From Gammaproteobacteria bacterium (GTDB taxonomy: Bacteria; Pseudomonadota; Gammaproteobacteria; SZUA-152), in the NCBI GenBank assembly GCA_021647705.1, contig JAKIUF010000041.1:1-41395 (forward strand): DNA of 41,395 nt. Reading direction: 5' to 3'. This document shows positions 1 through 8,333 of the stretch, in pieces; within the stretch, counting starts at the first letter, position 1, and each line of letters begins with the position of its first letter. The notes beneath the pieces were generated by a model. It was given only the letters and a program-made list of their open reading frames with translations, was not told the origin of the DNA and made no database searches. The translations under genes were made by a program, and so were the position numbers.

Positions 1-2
1 TT

Positions 3-524
3 GATTACGATTATGAGGTGGGGAATGACATCGAGGACCACTATGGGAGAGTTATTGCTCCCTTCTGGGCGGATCTTGATGCCAGCGAAGGGGGAAACAT
101 TTATTATAATACTCTGGGAACCGCCGGGGATCGCAGATTTGTAGTTACCTGGGATGATGTCATTGATCATGAGAACGAGTTCAACAACACATTTCAAGCA
201 GTCCTTTTTGAAAATGGGTCGATACAATTTGGCTATGAAAGCCTACTTGGAAGCGGTGATGATGCTGGCAAGGATGTGATTGGTGTGTCGCAGGGTGATG
301 GCACAAATTACAACTATTTTATCGCAGCCGATGGGGATAGTGGTGGCATATATCCTAATGGAAGGAATTTATTCTATAACTGGAATTCGACTTCACTGAA
401 TTATGACATATCAAATACCCACACTCATTCAGTTCCAGAGCCCAGCACAGTATTTCTTTTGGGTGCTGGGTTTGTCGGTCTATTATTCAGAGGTAGAAGG
501 AAAATGAGGAGTTTGTTGATTTAG
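3..524 (+). CDS. PEP-CTERM sorting-domain protein with nidogen-like region (5' truncated by window edge)
   Basis: The reading frame is open from base 3, so this is the C-terminal part of a longer gene; the first ATG/GTG inside the window is not the true start. The visible part (about 170 residues) has the look of a nidogen-like (NIDO) extracellular domain: an FWADLDA stretch, a VTWDDV strand, FQAVLFENGSIQFGY and a Gly/Asp-rich stretch. It ends in a textbook PEP-CTERM signal: VPEPST, a hydrophobic helix (VFLLGAGFVGLLF) and a basic tail (RGRRK). Proteins with this tail are exported and then processed by an exosortase, often in bacteria that make exopolysaccharide. No exosortase gene is in this window. 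A strong hairpin follows 60 bases after the stop. The sorting signal is certain; the NIDO assignment is likely. Confidence 0.85.
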   Translation, partial: DYDYEVGNDIEDHYGRVIAPFWADLDASEGGNIYYNTLGTAGDRRFVVTWDDVIDHENEFNNTFQAVLFENGSIQFGYESLLGSGDDAGKDVIGVSQGDGTNYNYFIAADGDSGGIYPNGRNLFYNWNSTSLNYDISNTHTHSVPEPSTVFLLGAGFVGLLFRGRRKMRSLLI

Positions 525-587
525 ATTGCTCCCTCTGTTTGTTTCACCTTAAATCAGGAAAATGATTTTTATTTTCCATCAAAGGCT

Positions 588-615
588 GAAACCACCGGCT
601 AAAGCCGGTGGTTTC
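588..615 (+). terminator. Strong hairpin after the PEP-CTERM gene
   Basis: A perfect 12-bp stem (GAAACCACCGGC / GCCGGTGGTTTC) closes on a TAAA loop. It lies 63 bases after the upstream stop. The T-tract is short (TTTC), so it works as a terminator at best by stem strength. Because the stem is symmetrical it could serve both strands. Hairpins of this composition also occur at IS200/IS605-type ends; no such transposase is nearby. Confidence 0.6.
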
Positions 616-738
616 TTAGTAAAAGTTTAGTTGCTGGCCAGCCTTTTCTTCATTTTTCCTATAATTTCCCGCGTTTAAAAAGCTTTTTATGAAGGCGTCA
701 GAATTTAGTCCTGTATACCTCGTCGTTATATTTAACAA

Positions 739-2613
739 CTATTTCCCATTCACAAATGATTGCAACCGGGGCTTCAGTGGACTTCCATCATCACTTGTAG
801 CCCAGGCCCACATCTGAGATAAACAGTTGGATTCTTTTGCTTCCAATCCGATCTTGGTGAAGGTGCTGTAATACGGAAAATTAGCGAAGGTATCGAAGGG
901 CCATTCGGCGTTCTGTCCCACTTCTATCGCGTTCTTCAGTTTTGGGTCACCCAAGTTGTTTTGCCAGTTGTTGATCCTGGCATTCTGTACATAAAGCAGC
1001 ATCACTTTACGTTCGGCTGAAATGTTGGCTAACGAATTGCTCACAGTGGTTAATGTCAACTCTATAAAAGCAGGATCGGTATTTTCGTCCATCGCCGCAC
1101 CACAACTGGCGCGATAAAGCCCTTTAACCAATTGCTCAAAGGGCGTGGTACCGGATGCATCGGCTGAATTATCAAACACCTGGGTCAAACTGGTCGCACT
1201 GAAGTCGGCATTGCTGGGGTCTTGCTGCGCAGCAGTAAATGGCTGGTAAGTGCCGCTATCCACGTCAAAATCAATACCAAACAATGGTGCTGCCTGGGCA
1301 CCGGCAATAATGTTATTGCCCTTTTTTACCAGCGGCACATCGGTATTATCGAAGGCAATCAAACTAATCTCTTCCTGCCCTGCATGACCTGTGTCCGTTT
1401 GTGACAGAATGCCAATGATGCCAGTATTGTCCAATGTACCGCCGTCGGTGAAATTCCGCACTGTGTTCTGACTTTCACTGCCAATGGGCCAGTAATTATA
1501 AGCCGGAACGATACTGCCCGTATCTGCCAACGCATTTTGAACACTCTGTATCGCGTAGTGCTCAATCATATCGTCAATAAGAGTGAGTTTAAGCCCATCT
1601 CCCTCTGCCCTGCTCAGAAGGGTTTTTTTGTGGGCATCACTCAGCCTCTGCTTTACGTGATCTATAACGGCCTGTTTTTTTTGTACATCATCAAGCTCTC
1701 CTTTGAGCAGGTTCAGCACGGCTTCGGCAAAAAATGCGCTGGAGGTACTGACGGAGTCGATCAATGAATAAGGTTGGGAAATACTGATGTCTACCGGAGA
1801 AGTATCTGCCGATGACTGGTCCAGCGTCGAGGTAAAACCGTAGGACTCAACAGTACCACCACCGACAATACCTGCTTGCGGAGTTTGCCCCTTCGATCCG
1901 GCCGATACCGGCGTTGCCTGATTGGGCAATTGAACGATGCTAGTGCCTCCTTTTTCCGTCTGTGCAACGGTTTGCATAATATTGTCATTCATAATCAGGA
2001 GGGGCCGTTCCTGACGAACGAAGAAAAAATCATTTAACGATGGCGCATTCTGGGGAAAGTTATTATCGGCATATTTCGTAGACAAGGTAAAAAATTTCGA
2101 TGAAGACCATGAGTGCCTCCCTTCATCCTGCAAATCAAACGGTTTGAGAACATAGTTGGCCACGATATCAGCCCACAGCCATTTATGGTCTGATTTTTTA
2201 TTGAAGCAAAGAAATATCAGTACCGATGTCGTCAAGTCGATGAGCGACATGCCCGCCGGGGCTTGGCCAAGACTGTGCGGATTGAGGGTATTGACGTTCA
2301 GTTTGTTTACGCCGTCATCAAGAGAAAGATTTTGCGGTGAAACGTATTTCCCTAATAAATCATCATCACTGATGTTGTTCGGTAAAAAGGTGTATACGGA
2401 TGATGCCCAGGTGCCGCCAGACACGGATGAAATATAACGCACTTTATTGATCAATTGAGTGCCTGTAAGGCCGATTAATTGTCCCCAGGCGCAGGTCAAA
2501 GCCCGTGAACCACCTCCGGAAAAACAAACCGCGATATTGGGTCGGGAGTTATCGGCGTTTTCAATTGTCGGGTTGGTTTCGGTATTCGCGTAAATACTGG
2601 CTTGATTGCTCAT
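739..2613 (-). CDS. Patatin/cPLA2-like lipid acyl hydrolase
   Basis: A 624-residue protein with the Ser-Asp dyad pattern of patatin and cytosolic phospholipase A2. An oxyanion-hole motif SGGGSRA (residues 32-38) is followed by the nucleophile elbow SVSGGTW (Ser65), and the Asp motif TDGGTLDNTG has Asp390. The GGTW form of the elbow is closer to the cPLA2/lysophospholipase catalytic domain than to small bacterial patatins. No signal peptide or membrane helix is evident at the N-terminus, so it is probably cytosolic or exported by a non-Sec route. A region rich in Gly, Ser and Thr around residues 215-270 may be a flexible insertion. The start has a good SD (GGAG, 6 bases upstream), and the ATG overlaps the TGA of a small upstream reading frame. 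Substrate is unknown; phospholipid deacylation is inferred from the family. Confidence 0.8.
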   Translation of the reverse strand: MSNQASIYANTETNPTIENADNSRPNIAVCFSGGGSRALTCAWGQLIGLTGTQLINKVRYISSVSGGTWASSVYTFLPNNISDDDLLGKYVSPQNLSLDDGVNKLNVNTLNPHSLGQAPAGMSLIDLTTSVLIFLCFNKKSDHKWLWADIVANYVLKPFDLQDEGRHSWSSSKFFTLSTKYADNNFPQNAPSLNDFFFVRQERPLLIMNDNIMQTVAQTEKGGTSIVQLPNQATPVSAGSKGQTPQAGIVGGGTVESYGFTSTLDQSSADTSPVDISISQPYSLIDSVSTSSAFFAEAVLNLLKGELDDVQKKQAVIDHVKQRLSDAHKKTLLSRAEGDGLKLTLIDDMIEHYAIQSVQNALADTGSIVPAYNYWPIGSESQNTVRNFTDGGTLDNTGIIGILSQTDTGHAGQEEISLIAFDNTDVPLVKKGNNIIAGAQAAPLFGIDFDVDSGTYQPFTAAQQDPSNADFSATSLTQVFDNSADASGTTPFEQLVKGLYRASCGAAMDENTDPAFIELTLTTVSNSLANISAERKVMLLYVQNARINNWQNNLGDPKLKNAIEVGQNAEWPFDTFANFPYYSTFTKIGLEAKESNCLSQMWAWATSDDGSPLKPRLQSFVNGK

Positions 2614-2906
2614 ATTTTCTCCTTGGTGATGGGCATTGTTCGCAAGCGTCCGGGTATTCCCGTGCTCATCCTTTGCAACTTCATTAAGCCGAATATTTCA
2701 TTCATTGCATGTGCTCTCGTGGGTTTGTTGTCCTCACTAAAGGACGTTTCTCTGTCGCGCGTAACAACTTGTGTTACACATAAGACCTTCGAAATATCCT
2801 GCGCAATCATCACACCCGTGCATAAAATATCCGGGCTGGGCGCAACGAATGTACTCCACTCGCGCTGCGCGTACAACGACAAATCAATACCCACCTCCAT
2901 AGTCAT
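2610..2906 (-). CDS. Small hypothetical protein possibly coupled to the lipase gene
   Basis: A 98-codon frame that I do not recognise. It ends in an ATGA overlap with the lipase start (its TGA shares bases with the lipase ATG), an arrangement usual for translationally coupled genes. Against it: no Shine-Dalgarno sequence precedes its ATG, there is no recognisable domain, and the region is otherwise intergenic. The predicted product is soluble with a basic C-terminus. It may be a real small gene or a chance open frame. Confidence 0.3.
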   Translation of the reverse strand: MTMEVGIDLSLYAQREWSTFVAPSPDILCTGVMIAQDISKVLCVTQVVTRDRETSFSEDNKPTRAHAMNEIFGLMKLQRMSTGIPGRLRTMPITKEKI

Positions 2907-2941
2907 CAGGCTAAGCCCTACCCGGAAAAGAGAGTGGAGTT

Positions 2942-3251
2942 AAGGTGTTTATAGATTTTTTGTTCTGCTCGATTCAACACAGAATAAAATTGTAGGGTGG
3001 AACAAGCGCAGCGGTTCCACCAGCAGGCCATAAAGAGATCAACAAATCGCCTCTGTGTTCACGACCGCTGACAAAAAAATCAAAGTCCTGCAACAAAAAC
3101 CCGATTGCTTGGAACAGGAGAAAAAAAGCCCTCACGCGACAACAACTCACTGGCAAACGGCGAATCAAGGTGGACGTCGATAGCAGCTCGAACCTTGAAC
3201 ATGTCCCTTTCCCATTTGGTGGAACCGCTACGCTTGTTCCACCCTACCCGG
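2942..3251 (+). mobile_element. MITE-like element family A, copy 1
   Basis: About 310 bases without coding capacity. Two inverted copies of a repeat (GTAGGGTGGAAC...GCGCAGCGGTTCCACC at 2992-3021 and its reverse complement at 3216-3246) bound the main part. Each repeat is itself a hairpin with GGTGGAAC/GTTCCACC arms and a 10-base loop. The interior, plus about 50 bases outside the left repeat, aligns base for base with the reverse complement of 12716-13031. The alignment breaks off just after CCCGG on one side and near AAGGTGTTTAT on the other. No transposase is encoded, so movement would need an enzyme elsewhere. It lies between the lipase and the murJ 3' end. Confidence 0.75.
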
Positions 3252-3297
3252 CTTAGCCTGACGGCTATACCCTCTGCATAAACATCCGGCAGTGATC

Positions 3298-3321
3298 AAA
3301 ACGGTGGCTGTTTTGCCGTTT
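3298..3321 (-). terminator. Weak terminator candidate after murJ
   Basis: Read on the minus strand, a 6-bp stem (AAACGG / CCGTTT) with a 10-base loop ends in a TTTT run, directly after the murJ stop. The stem is short, so this is only a candidate. Confidence 0.3.
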
Positions 3322-3327
3322 CTATTA

Positions 3328-4890
3328 TCACTTGGCTCGCCCCATCAGCTCCCGCACTTTTATCCCCATCATCAACAAAGCACCGAAATAAACGACTCCT
3401 CCAACGCTCACCCATAACACCAACTTCTCAACCCGCTGCCACAAACCCCATTGCAGCCAGCTCGATAAATCCCCCGTTCCCCAAATCAGCACAGCAGCCA
3501 TCAACAAACTGGCGATCAGCACACGCGCAGCCAACAGCCCCCAGCCCGGTAACACTTGCAATACACCTTCCTTCCGCAAACCACGAAACAACAAACCTGC
3601 ATTGATAAACGCTGAGCAGGCAGTAGCCAGCGCGAGGCCACTGTGCGGACCTTCAATATCAAACATCACCATAGGTACTACAAAAATAACATTGAGCCCC
3701 ATATTGATCACCATGGCGATGATGCCGATACGCACTGGGGTTTTGATATTCTGCCGGGCGTAATAACCGGGGGCGAGCACTTTCACGCCTATAAACCCCA
3801 ACAAACCCAGCGAGTAGGCCATGAGGCTGAGACGTGCCATGTCCACATCCTGAACATCGAAAGCACCGTAGTGAAACAACGTGGTGAGTATGGGGCCGGA
3901 TAATACAAACAAGCCCACCGTCGCGGGCGCGCCAACCACCAGCACCCAGCGCAGCGCCCAATCAAGAGTGCGGGAAAAAGCGGCCGGATCCGATGCCGCA
4001 TGTTTTTGCGATAGGCTGGGCAAAATCACCGTGGCCAGCGCGATGCCAAACACACCCAGCGGAAATTCCACCAGTCGATCAGAGTAGTACAGCCACGATA
4101 CACTGCCCGCCACCAGAAACGAGGCAATAATGGTATCGAACAGCAAATTGATCTGCGCGACAGAAGAACCAAAAATTGCGGGCAGCATGAGCTTACCGAT
4201 ACGCCGCACACCTTCGTCACGCACACCCCATTTGGGCCACACCAGCAGGCCGAGGCGTTTCAGAAAAGGCAACTGAAACAACAGTTGCACAATACCGGCA
4301 ATGAACACACCCCAGGCCAATGCCACCACGGGCTTTTCAAAATGCGGGGCAGCCCAGATGACAACACCGATAAGCACCACATTAAGAAACACTGGAGTAA
4401 ACGCCGGTACGGCAAACCGGCCAAAGGCGTTAAGAATACTGCCTGCCAACGCCACCATCGAGATGAACAACAGATAGGGAAAAGTGATACGCAGCATTTC
4501 TGCGGTGAGGTCAAAACGCTCCGGCTCATCGATGAAACCGGGGGCAAACAACATCACCAATACCGGAGAAACCACCGCCGCCAATACCGTGAGCACAAAT
4601 AAAATGCCGCCCAGCGTTCCGGCGACATTTTGTACCAGATTACGCACCTCGGCCTCACTGCGCTGCGTTTTGTATTCCGTGAGCACCGGTACAAAAGCCT
4701 GGGCAAAAGCACCTTCAGCAAACAGGCGGCGTAGAAAATTAGGAATTTTAAACGCGACAAAAAAAGCATCAGTCTCACCACCGGCACCGAGAAACTGGGC
4801 AAACACCACGTCACGCACCAAGCCCAACACCCGCGACAAGGTGGTCATGGCACTGACGATTCCAGTGGACTTCAGCAGGCGGCGACTCAT
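3328..4890 (-). CDS. murJ: Lipid II flippase MurJ
   Basis: A 520-residue polytopic membrane protein of the MviN/MurJ branch of the MOP superfamily, of normal length. It moves undecaprenyl-linked lipid II across the inner membrane for peptidoglycan synthesis. The N-terminus is family-typical: RLLKSTGIVSAMTTLSRVLGLVRDVVFAQFLGAG is followed by a DAFFVAFKIPNFLRRLFAEGAFAQAFVPV segment that includes the conserved Arg-rich cytoplasmic face of the transport cavity. About 14 hydrophobic helices follow. The ATG at 4890 gives the standard MSRRLLKS start. Neighbours are a family-B repeat element and rpsT, divergently placed. A murJ-rpsT pairing is common in gammaproteobacteria, although ribF is not next to it here. 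Confidence 0.96.
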   Translation of the reverse strand: MSRRLLKSTGIVSAMTTLSRVLGLVRDVVFAQFLGAGGETDAFFVAFKIPNFLRRLFAEGAFAQAFVPVLTEYKTQRSEAEVRNLVQNVAGTLGGILFVLTVLAAVVSPVLVMLFAPGFIDEPERFDLTAEMLRITFPYLLFISMVALAGSILNAFGRFAVPAFTPVFLNVVLIGVVIWAAPHFEKPVVALAWGVFIAGIVQLLFQLPFLKRLGLLVWPKWGVRDEGVRRIGKLMLPAIFGSSVAQINLLFDTIIASFLVAGSVSWLYYSDRLVEFPLGVFGIALATVILPSLSQKHAASDPAAFSRTLDWALRWVLVVGAPATVGLFVLSGPILTTLFHYGAFDVQDVDMARLSLMAYSLGLLGFIGVKVLAPGYYARQNIKTPVRIGIIAMVINMGLNVIFVVPMVMFDIEGPHSGLALATACSAFINAGLLFRGLRKEGVLQVLPGWGLLAARVLIASLLMAAVLIWGTGDLSSWLQWGLWQRVEKLVLWVSVGGVVYFGALLMMGIKVRELMGRAK

Positions 4891-4940
4891 GGGGCAGACG
4901 TTATCAAGGGCGTTGTTCTTGTTGGTTTTTACTTATAGAA

Positions 4941-5227
4941 TGTGAATTAAGCGCTAAATCACTCCGTTAGCACTTTTTACTGAAAACACCGTCATTCCGG
5001 CATGCTTTTAGCCGGAATCCAAGCGTTTGGGCTTCCGGACAAGGCCTCATAATACATCAGAAGGCTGTATTATAGTGGCATAGACAAATGACGGGTTATA
5101 AACGCAAAGACGCTGAGAACGCAAAGAAAAAGGAGAAACTTTGCATTTTTCGTGTCTTCGATTTTTAACGTTAAATACCTATTGTTTTTTTAGGATGCGG
5201 GGCTGTGTTTTTAGCGCTTAATACACA
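4941..5227 (+). mobile_element. MITE-like element family B, copy 1
   Basis: A 287-base non-coding element with near-perfect 18-base terminal inverted repeats (TGTGAATTAAGCGCTAAA at the left; TGTGtATTAAGCGCTAAA read inward from the right). Inside lie a GTCATTCC...GGAATCC hairpin and a second block with repeated CGCAAAG units that pairs with a CTTTGC/CGTGTC block. It aligns with the reverse complement of 11127-11411 and, without the first hairpin, with 34226-34421. It separates murJ from rpsT. Confidence 0.75.
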
Positions 5228-5318
5228 AACAGTAGAGAAAAATACTATTTCACCTACCCTCGTGGCCTTCTTCAGCCCAAAACACCCCTTAATTTGCCGG
5301 TTCAATCGTTACAAATAG

Positions 5319-5347
5319 TTGACAAACGACACATAAAACCGCATATT
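5319..5347 (+). promoter_or_regulatory. Candidate sigma-70 promoter of rpsT
   Basis: A perfect -35 TTGACA (5319-5324), a 17-base spacer and a -10 CATATT (5342-5347; 4 of 6 matches) lie about 85 bases upstream of the rpsT start and just outside the family-B element. A GC-rich discriminator-like stretch follows, as is common for ribosomal protein genes. It is predicted from sequence only. Confidence 0.5.
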
Positions 5348-5430
5348 GTGCGCCCTCTTCGGTGTTGGCTTTGCGCTCAGTGCCGGGACACGAATTCACC
5401 ACTCGAACAACGAACAAATGGAGTAAGACT

Positions 5431-5691
5431 TTGGCCAATTCAGCACAAGCCAGAAAACGCGCCCGCCAGTCGGAAAAGAGTCGTCAGCTTAATGCCGGCC
5501 AACGCGCTACCTTCCGCACCGCCGTGAAAAAAGTGGTTTATGCCATTGATGCTGGCGAAAAAGACAAGGCCGAAGCCCTGTACAAAGATGCCGTGCCGGT
5601 TATTGACCGTGCTACTGGCAAGGGTTTGATCAGCGCCAACAAAGGCGCTCGCCATAAGAGTCGTTTGAACACCCGCATTCGTGCGCTGTAA
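5431..5691 (+). CDS. rpsT: 30S ribosomal protein S20
   Basis: An 86-residue basic helical protein beginning (M)ANSAQARKRARQSEKSRQLN and ending in the conserved GLISANKGARHKSRLNTRIRAL-type tail. It binds 16S rRNA in the small subunit body. The start is the TTG at 5431: the product then begins exactly where the family does, and a GGAG (5420-5423) sits 7 bases upstream. An in-frame ATG farther upstream would add 23 unrelated residues. The UUG start is a known feature of E. coli rpsT, where the weak initiation codon contributes to autoregulation; the same may hold here. A strong terminator follows directly. Confidence 0.96.
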   Translation: MANSAQARKRARQSEKSRQLNAGQRATFRTAVKKVVYAIDAGEKDKAEALYKDAVPVIDRATGKGLISANKGARHKSRLNTRIRAL

Positions 5692-5710
5692 GCGAGTTTG
5701 TAAAATACAA

Positions 5711-5739
5711 AAAAAGCCGACCTTCTGGTCGGCTTTTTT
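5711..5739 (+). terminator. Intrinsic terminator of rpsT, probably bidirectional
   Basis: A 7-bp GC-rich stem GCCGACC / GGTCGGC with a TTCT loop has an A-run before it and a T6 run after it, 19 bases past the rpsT stop. Because the A- and T-tracts are symmetrical, it should also stop transcription coming from proB on the other strand. Confidence 0.9.
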
Positions 5740-5819
5740 GTGCCTGTGATGAAATCTCCAAAGTGCGCCAAAAACCACGCTCCTCCGGTCTGTGCCGGAC
5801 ATTTTTCACTACAGCGCCA

Positions 5820-6938
5820 TCAACACAAAACCAGGTTATCCCGATGAATCAGCTCTGGCTCATCCACATACCCCAGCACCATTTCCATTTTACCGGTCGG
5901 TAACCCTTTGATTTTTTGCGTCTCGACTGCACTGTAATTCACCAATCCTCGCGCTACTTCGGTCCCCTTTTGATCCACACAAGCAACCACTTCGCCACGC
6001 TCAAAATTACCACTGACGGCCATCACACCTACCGGTAACAGACTACGGCCGGATTCCCGCAACACTCGCACCGCGCCGTCATCCAGTACCAGCTCACCGC
6101 GCAATTGCAAATGCCCCGCCAGCCATTGTTTGCGGGCAGCCAGTGATTCCTGTTCTGTCGATAACAACGTGCCCACTGTTTTGCCCGCCAGCACCGAGGC
6201 CAATACATCCGTTTCATGGCCGTGAGCAATCACCGTCGCTGCGCCGGAGCGTGCAGCCAACCGTGCAGCTCTCAGTTTGGTCAGCATGCCGCCACGGCCC
6301 AATGCACCGGCATCCCCCACCAATGCTTCCAGCGACATGTCGTTAGCATTGGCGGTATCGATTAGTTTGGCATCAGCATGGTTGCGCGGGTCTTTATCGA
6401 ACAGGCCTGCTTGATCGGTAAGAATAATCAGACAGTCCGCTTCCAATAAATTAGCCACCAGCGCAGCCAGGGTGTCGTTGTCACCAAAACGGATTTCATC
6501 GGTAACCACGGTGTCATTCTCGTTGACCACAGGCACCACGCCGAGCTTCAGTAAAGTGCGTAGCGTGCTGCGGGCATTGAGATAGCGTTGACGATCAGAG
6601 AGGTCTTCATGGGTAAGCAGCACTTGAGCGGTATGAACACCATGCTGCTGAAAACAGGATTCGTAGGCTTGCACCAGACCCATTTGCCCCACGGCGGCGG
6701 CGGCCTGTTGTTCGAATAGCGCATGAGGACGCTGGCTCCAGCCAAGACGCATCATACCTTCGGCCACAGCACCGCTGGAAACCAGTACTACATCGATATC
6801 TTTTGCCCGCAGCCCGGCCATTTGCGTCACCCAGCCAGTGATAGCATTACGGTCCAGCCCTTGGCCATTGGCGGTCAATAAAGCGCTGCCGATTTTAACC
6901 ACGCAACGGCGGGTATTTTTAAGTTCTGTACGCTGCAT
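5820..6938 (-). CDS. proB: Glutamate 5-kinase
   Basis: A 372-residue enzyme that phosphorylates L-glutamate with ATP, the first and feedback-controlled step of proline synthesis. An amino-acid kinase domain (about residues 1-260) carries [21 protein letters not shown] and the [17 protein letters not shown] active-site stretch. It is followed by a PUA domain (about 275-365), so this is the full-length two-domain form. proA is not adjacent. In many gammaproteobacteria proB follows the rplU-rpmA-obg cluster; here the upstream 390 bases hold only palindromes and repeat ends, so it appears to be transcribed alone. Convergent with rpsT and sharing its terminator. Proline also serves as an osmolyte, which fits the sucrose genes in this window. 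Confidence 0.96.
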   Translation of the reverse strand: MQRTELKNTRRCVVKIGSALLTANGQGLDRNAITGWVTQMAGLRAKDIDVVLVSSGAVAEGMMRLGWSQRPHALFEQQAAAAVGQMGLVQAYESCFQQHGVHTAQVLLTHEDLSDRQRYLNARSTLRTLLKLGVVPVVNENDTVVTDEIRFGDNDTLAALVANLLEADCLIILTDQAGLFDKDPRNHADAKLIDTANANDMSLEALVGDAGALGRGGMLTKLRAARLAARSGAATVIAHGHETDVLASVLAGKTVGTLLSTEQESLAARKQWLAGHLQLRGELVLDDGAVRVLRESGRSLLPVGVMAVSGNFERGEVVACVDQKGTEVARGLVNYSAVETQKIKGLPTGKMEMVLGYVDEPELIHRDNLVLC

Positions 6939-6996
6939 TTTTTATAGGGTGTGCTCTATGGCGCGTAGCTGTCAGGCTAAGCAAGTTTGTTAATTA

Positions 6997-7058
6997 TTTG
7001 TAATGAAAACTTTCATTACAAAATGTCACTTGAGAGTGATAATAATCATTCGAGTGAC
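6997..7058. promoter_or_regulatory. Two adjacent palindromes upstream of proB
   Basis: The first is TTTGTAATGAAA-ac-TTTCATTACAAA (6997-7022), a perfect 12-bp inverted repeat with a 2-base centre. Two bases later comes GTCACTTGA...TCGAGTGAC (7025-7058; 8 of 9 paired) with an inner GTGAT/ATCAT stem. The first centre is too tight for a good RNA hairpin and looks more like a protein-binding operator. It lies about 60 bases before the proB start, in the right place to act on proB. No regulator is identified. Confidence 0.4.
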
Positions 7059-7209
7059 GTGAGTTTATTCTTCTTTATTTCCAGTCAATGTTTTTGACGA
7101 TTCAGGGAATAAAAATCTTGCATGAACTCATCTGCATTCCCTTGACCATTGAGTAATGGTATTCCTGACTTGCGTCATTTTAACCTGCCAAGGTTTTAAC
7201 CACATGCAT

Positions 7210-7293
7210 GGTGGAACCGCTGCGCTTGTTCCACCCTACCAGGATAGTTTTGTGAGTAAAACCGTAGGGTGGAACAAGCGCAGCGGTTCCACC
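7210..7293. repeat. Pair of family-A repeat ends, tail to tail
   Basis: The approximately 30-base repeat that ends the family-A elements occurs at 7210-7240 (reverse) and 7264-7293 (forward), only 23 bases apart and with the opposite relative orientation to that in the full elements. The sequence GTAAAACCGTAGGG before the forward copy matches the outer flank of copy 2. An outer TTTTGTGAG (7248-7256) / CTCACAAAA (7300-7308) inverted repeat encloses the forward unit. The rest of 6939-7331 holds no gene that I can see. Confidence 0.65.
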
Positions 7294-7331
7294 AAGTTGC
7301 TCACAAAATGATTTAGCCCTGACGTCACATT

Positions 7332-8333
7332 CTAATACGAGCCAATACCTCGACTCACCACCCTAATGACATTGTCCTTTCTTTCCAACAAGCTGTACAT
7401 ACGTAGTGTGGTACGACCAATAATCGCTTCACTGCTCACCAGAAAATACTCACTGCTGACACTGACCCGTTTTTTATCCAAGGTAATATCGTAGTCATCT
7501 TTTAATTTTTTCACGAACGCGTCTGTTGTTTCAAAAGCCGTGTTCACGCGCATCGCCGCCAACTCGGTGGCAATACGTGGGGTGATGTCTTCATGAAGAC
7601 TCAGCAATACCATCTCCGGTGCCGTATTTACGTTGACCGCCGTGCTTACAGGCAAAGCTGTCACTAACGGTAACAAGGCAGACACGTCACGTAATGAAAG
7701 CCCAGCCACAGCCGCCAGCTCGCTGGAACTGGCCATCAGGCGATTGGCCGTCCGATACGGGATATCCAACCCCAGATACAGTAGATCTTCGGCACCATCG
7801 GCCAACGCATTGAGATTGGCGTCAATCCAGTCCGCCACCCGGTTGGCCACAAAAGGTGAAAGCTGCACTTTCTCTTCCGCGAAACTGACTTGTGCGAGCA
7901 ACGACTGCAATATCTTGATTTGTGCTTGGTCCGGTTTGCCATTATCGGCAGTATTATTAGCGGCATTATCGTCACCACCTGCTTTGGTCTCAATCAGATT
8001 ATTGAGATTAAACCGACCTTGCAGGTCTTCAACACTGCCAGTGATAACACCGCCTTCAATGGGAATGGGCGGCAGCTTCATCGCCCATTCTTCGGTCAAT
8101 GTATCAATTTGCGTTTTTTGCTTGTCTTCTTTTAAGATCTGGGTGACCCAGGATTCTGCGGCAAGCGCGTACATGTAGGCCTGATCCGCTTCCAGCATGT
8201 TGCCAGTGCGACGAATATCCAACTGTTGACGCGAGGCCATGGCCACGGCAACCACGGTGACCAACGCGGCAACCAACAATGCGGTAATCAGGGCTACGCC
8301 CCGCTGTTTGTGATTAGGGTTCACAGGCTTCAT
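7332..8333 (-). CDS. gspK: Type II secretion pseudopilin GspK
   Basis: A 333-residue large minor pseudopilin that caps the type II secretion pseudopilus together with GspI and GspJ. It has an atypical prepilin leader: QRG followed by VALITALLVAALVTVVAVAMA without the Glu at +5, which is the GspK hallmark, because it sits at the tip. A large helical globular domain (about residues 70-300) includes tandem helix-hairpin-helix-like segments such as NVNTAPEMVLLSL. The ATG at 8331-8333 overlaps the gspJ TGA by one base; a TTG one codon upstream also fits. gspL, gspM and gspN, which usually follow gspK, are absent here, so the operon ends with this gene. Confidence 0.93.
   Translation of the reverse strand: MKPVNPNHKQRGVALITALLVAALVTVVAVAMASRQQLDIRRTGNMLEADQAYMYALAAESWVTQILKEDKQKTQIDTLTEEWAMKLPPIPIEGGVITGSVEDLQGRFNLNNLIETKAGGDDNAANNTADNGKPDQAQIKILQSLLAQVSFAEEKVQLSPFVANRVADWIDANLNALADGAEDLLYLGLDIPYRTANRLMASSSELAAVAGLSLRDVSALLPLVTALPVSTAVNVNTAPEMVLLSLHEDITPRIATELAAMRVNTAFETTDAFVKKLKDDYDITLDKKRVSVSSEYFLVSSEAIIGRTTLRMYSLLERKDNVIRVVSRGIGSY

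Noticed and set aside
2974-3168. 64-codon minus frame inside family-A copy 1
   Set aside because: It runs through the terminal hairpin and has no counterpart in copy 2.
7033-7052. Fur box in the TGATAATAATCATT core
   Set aside because: It resembles the Fur hexamer pattern but lacks the full 19-base symmetry, and proB is not a usual Fur target.
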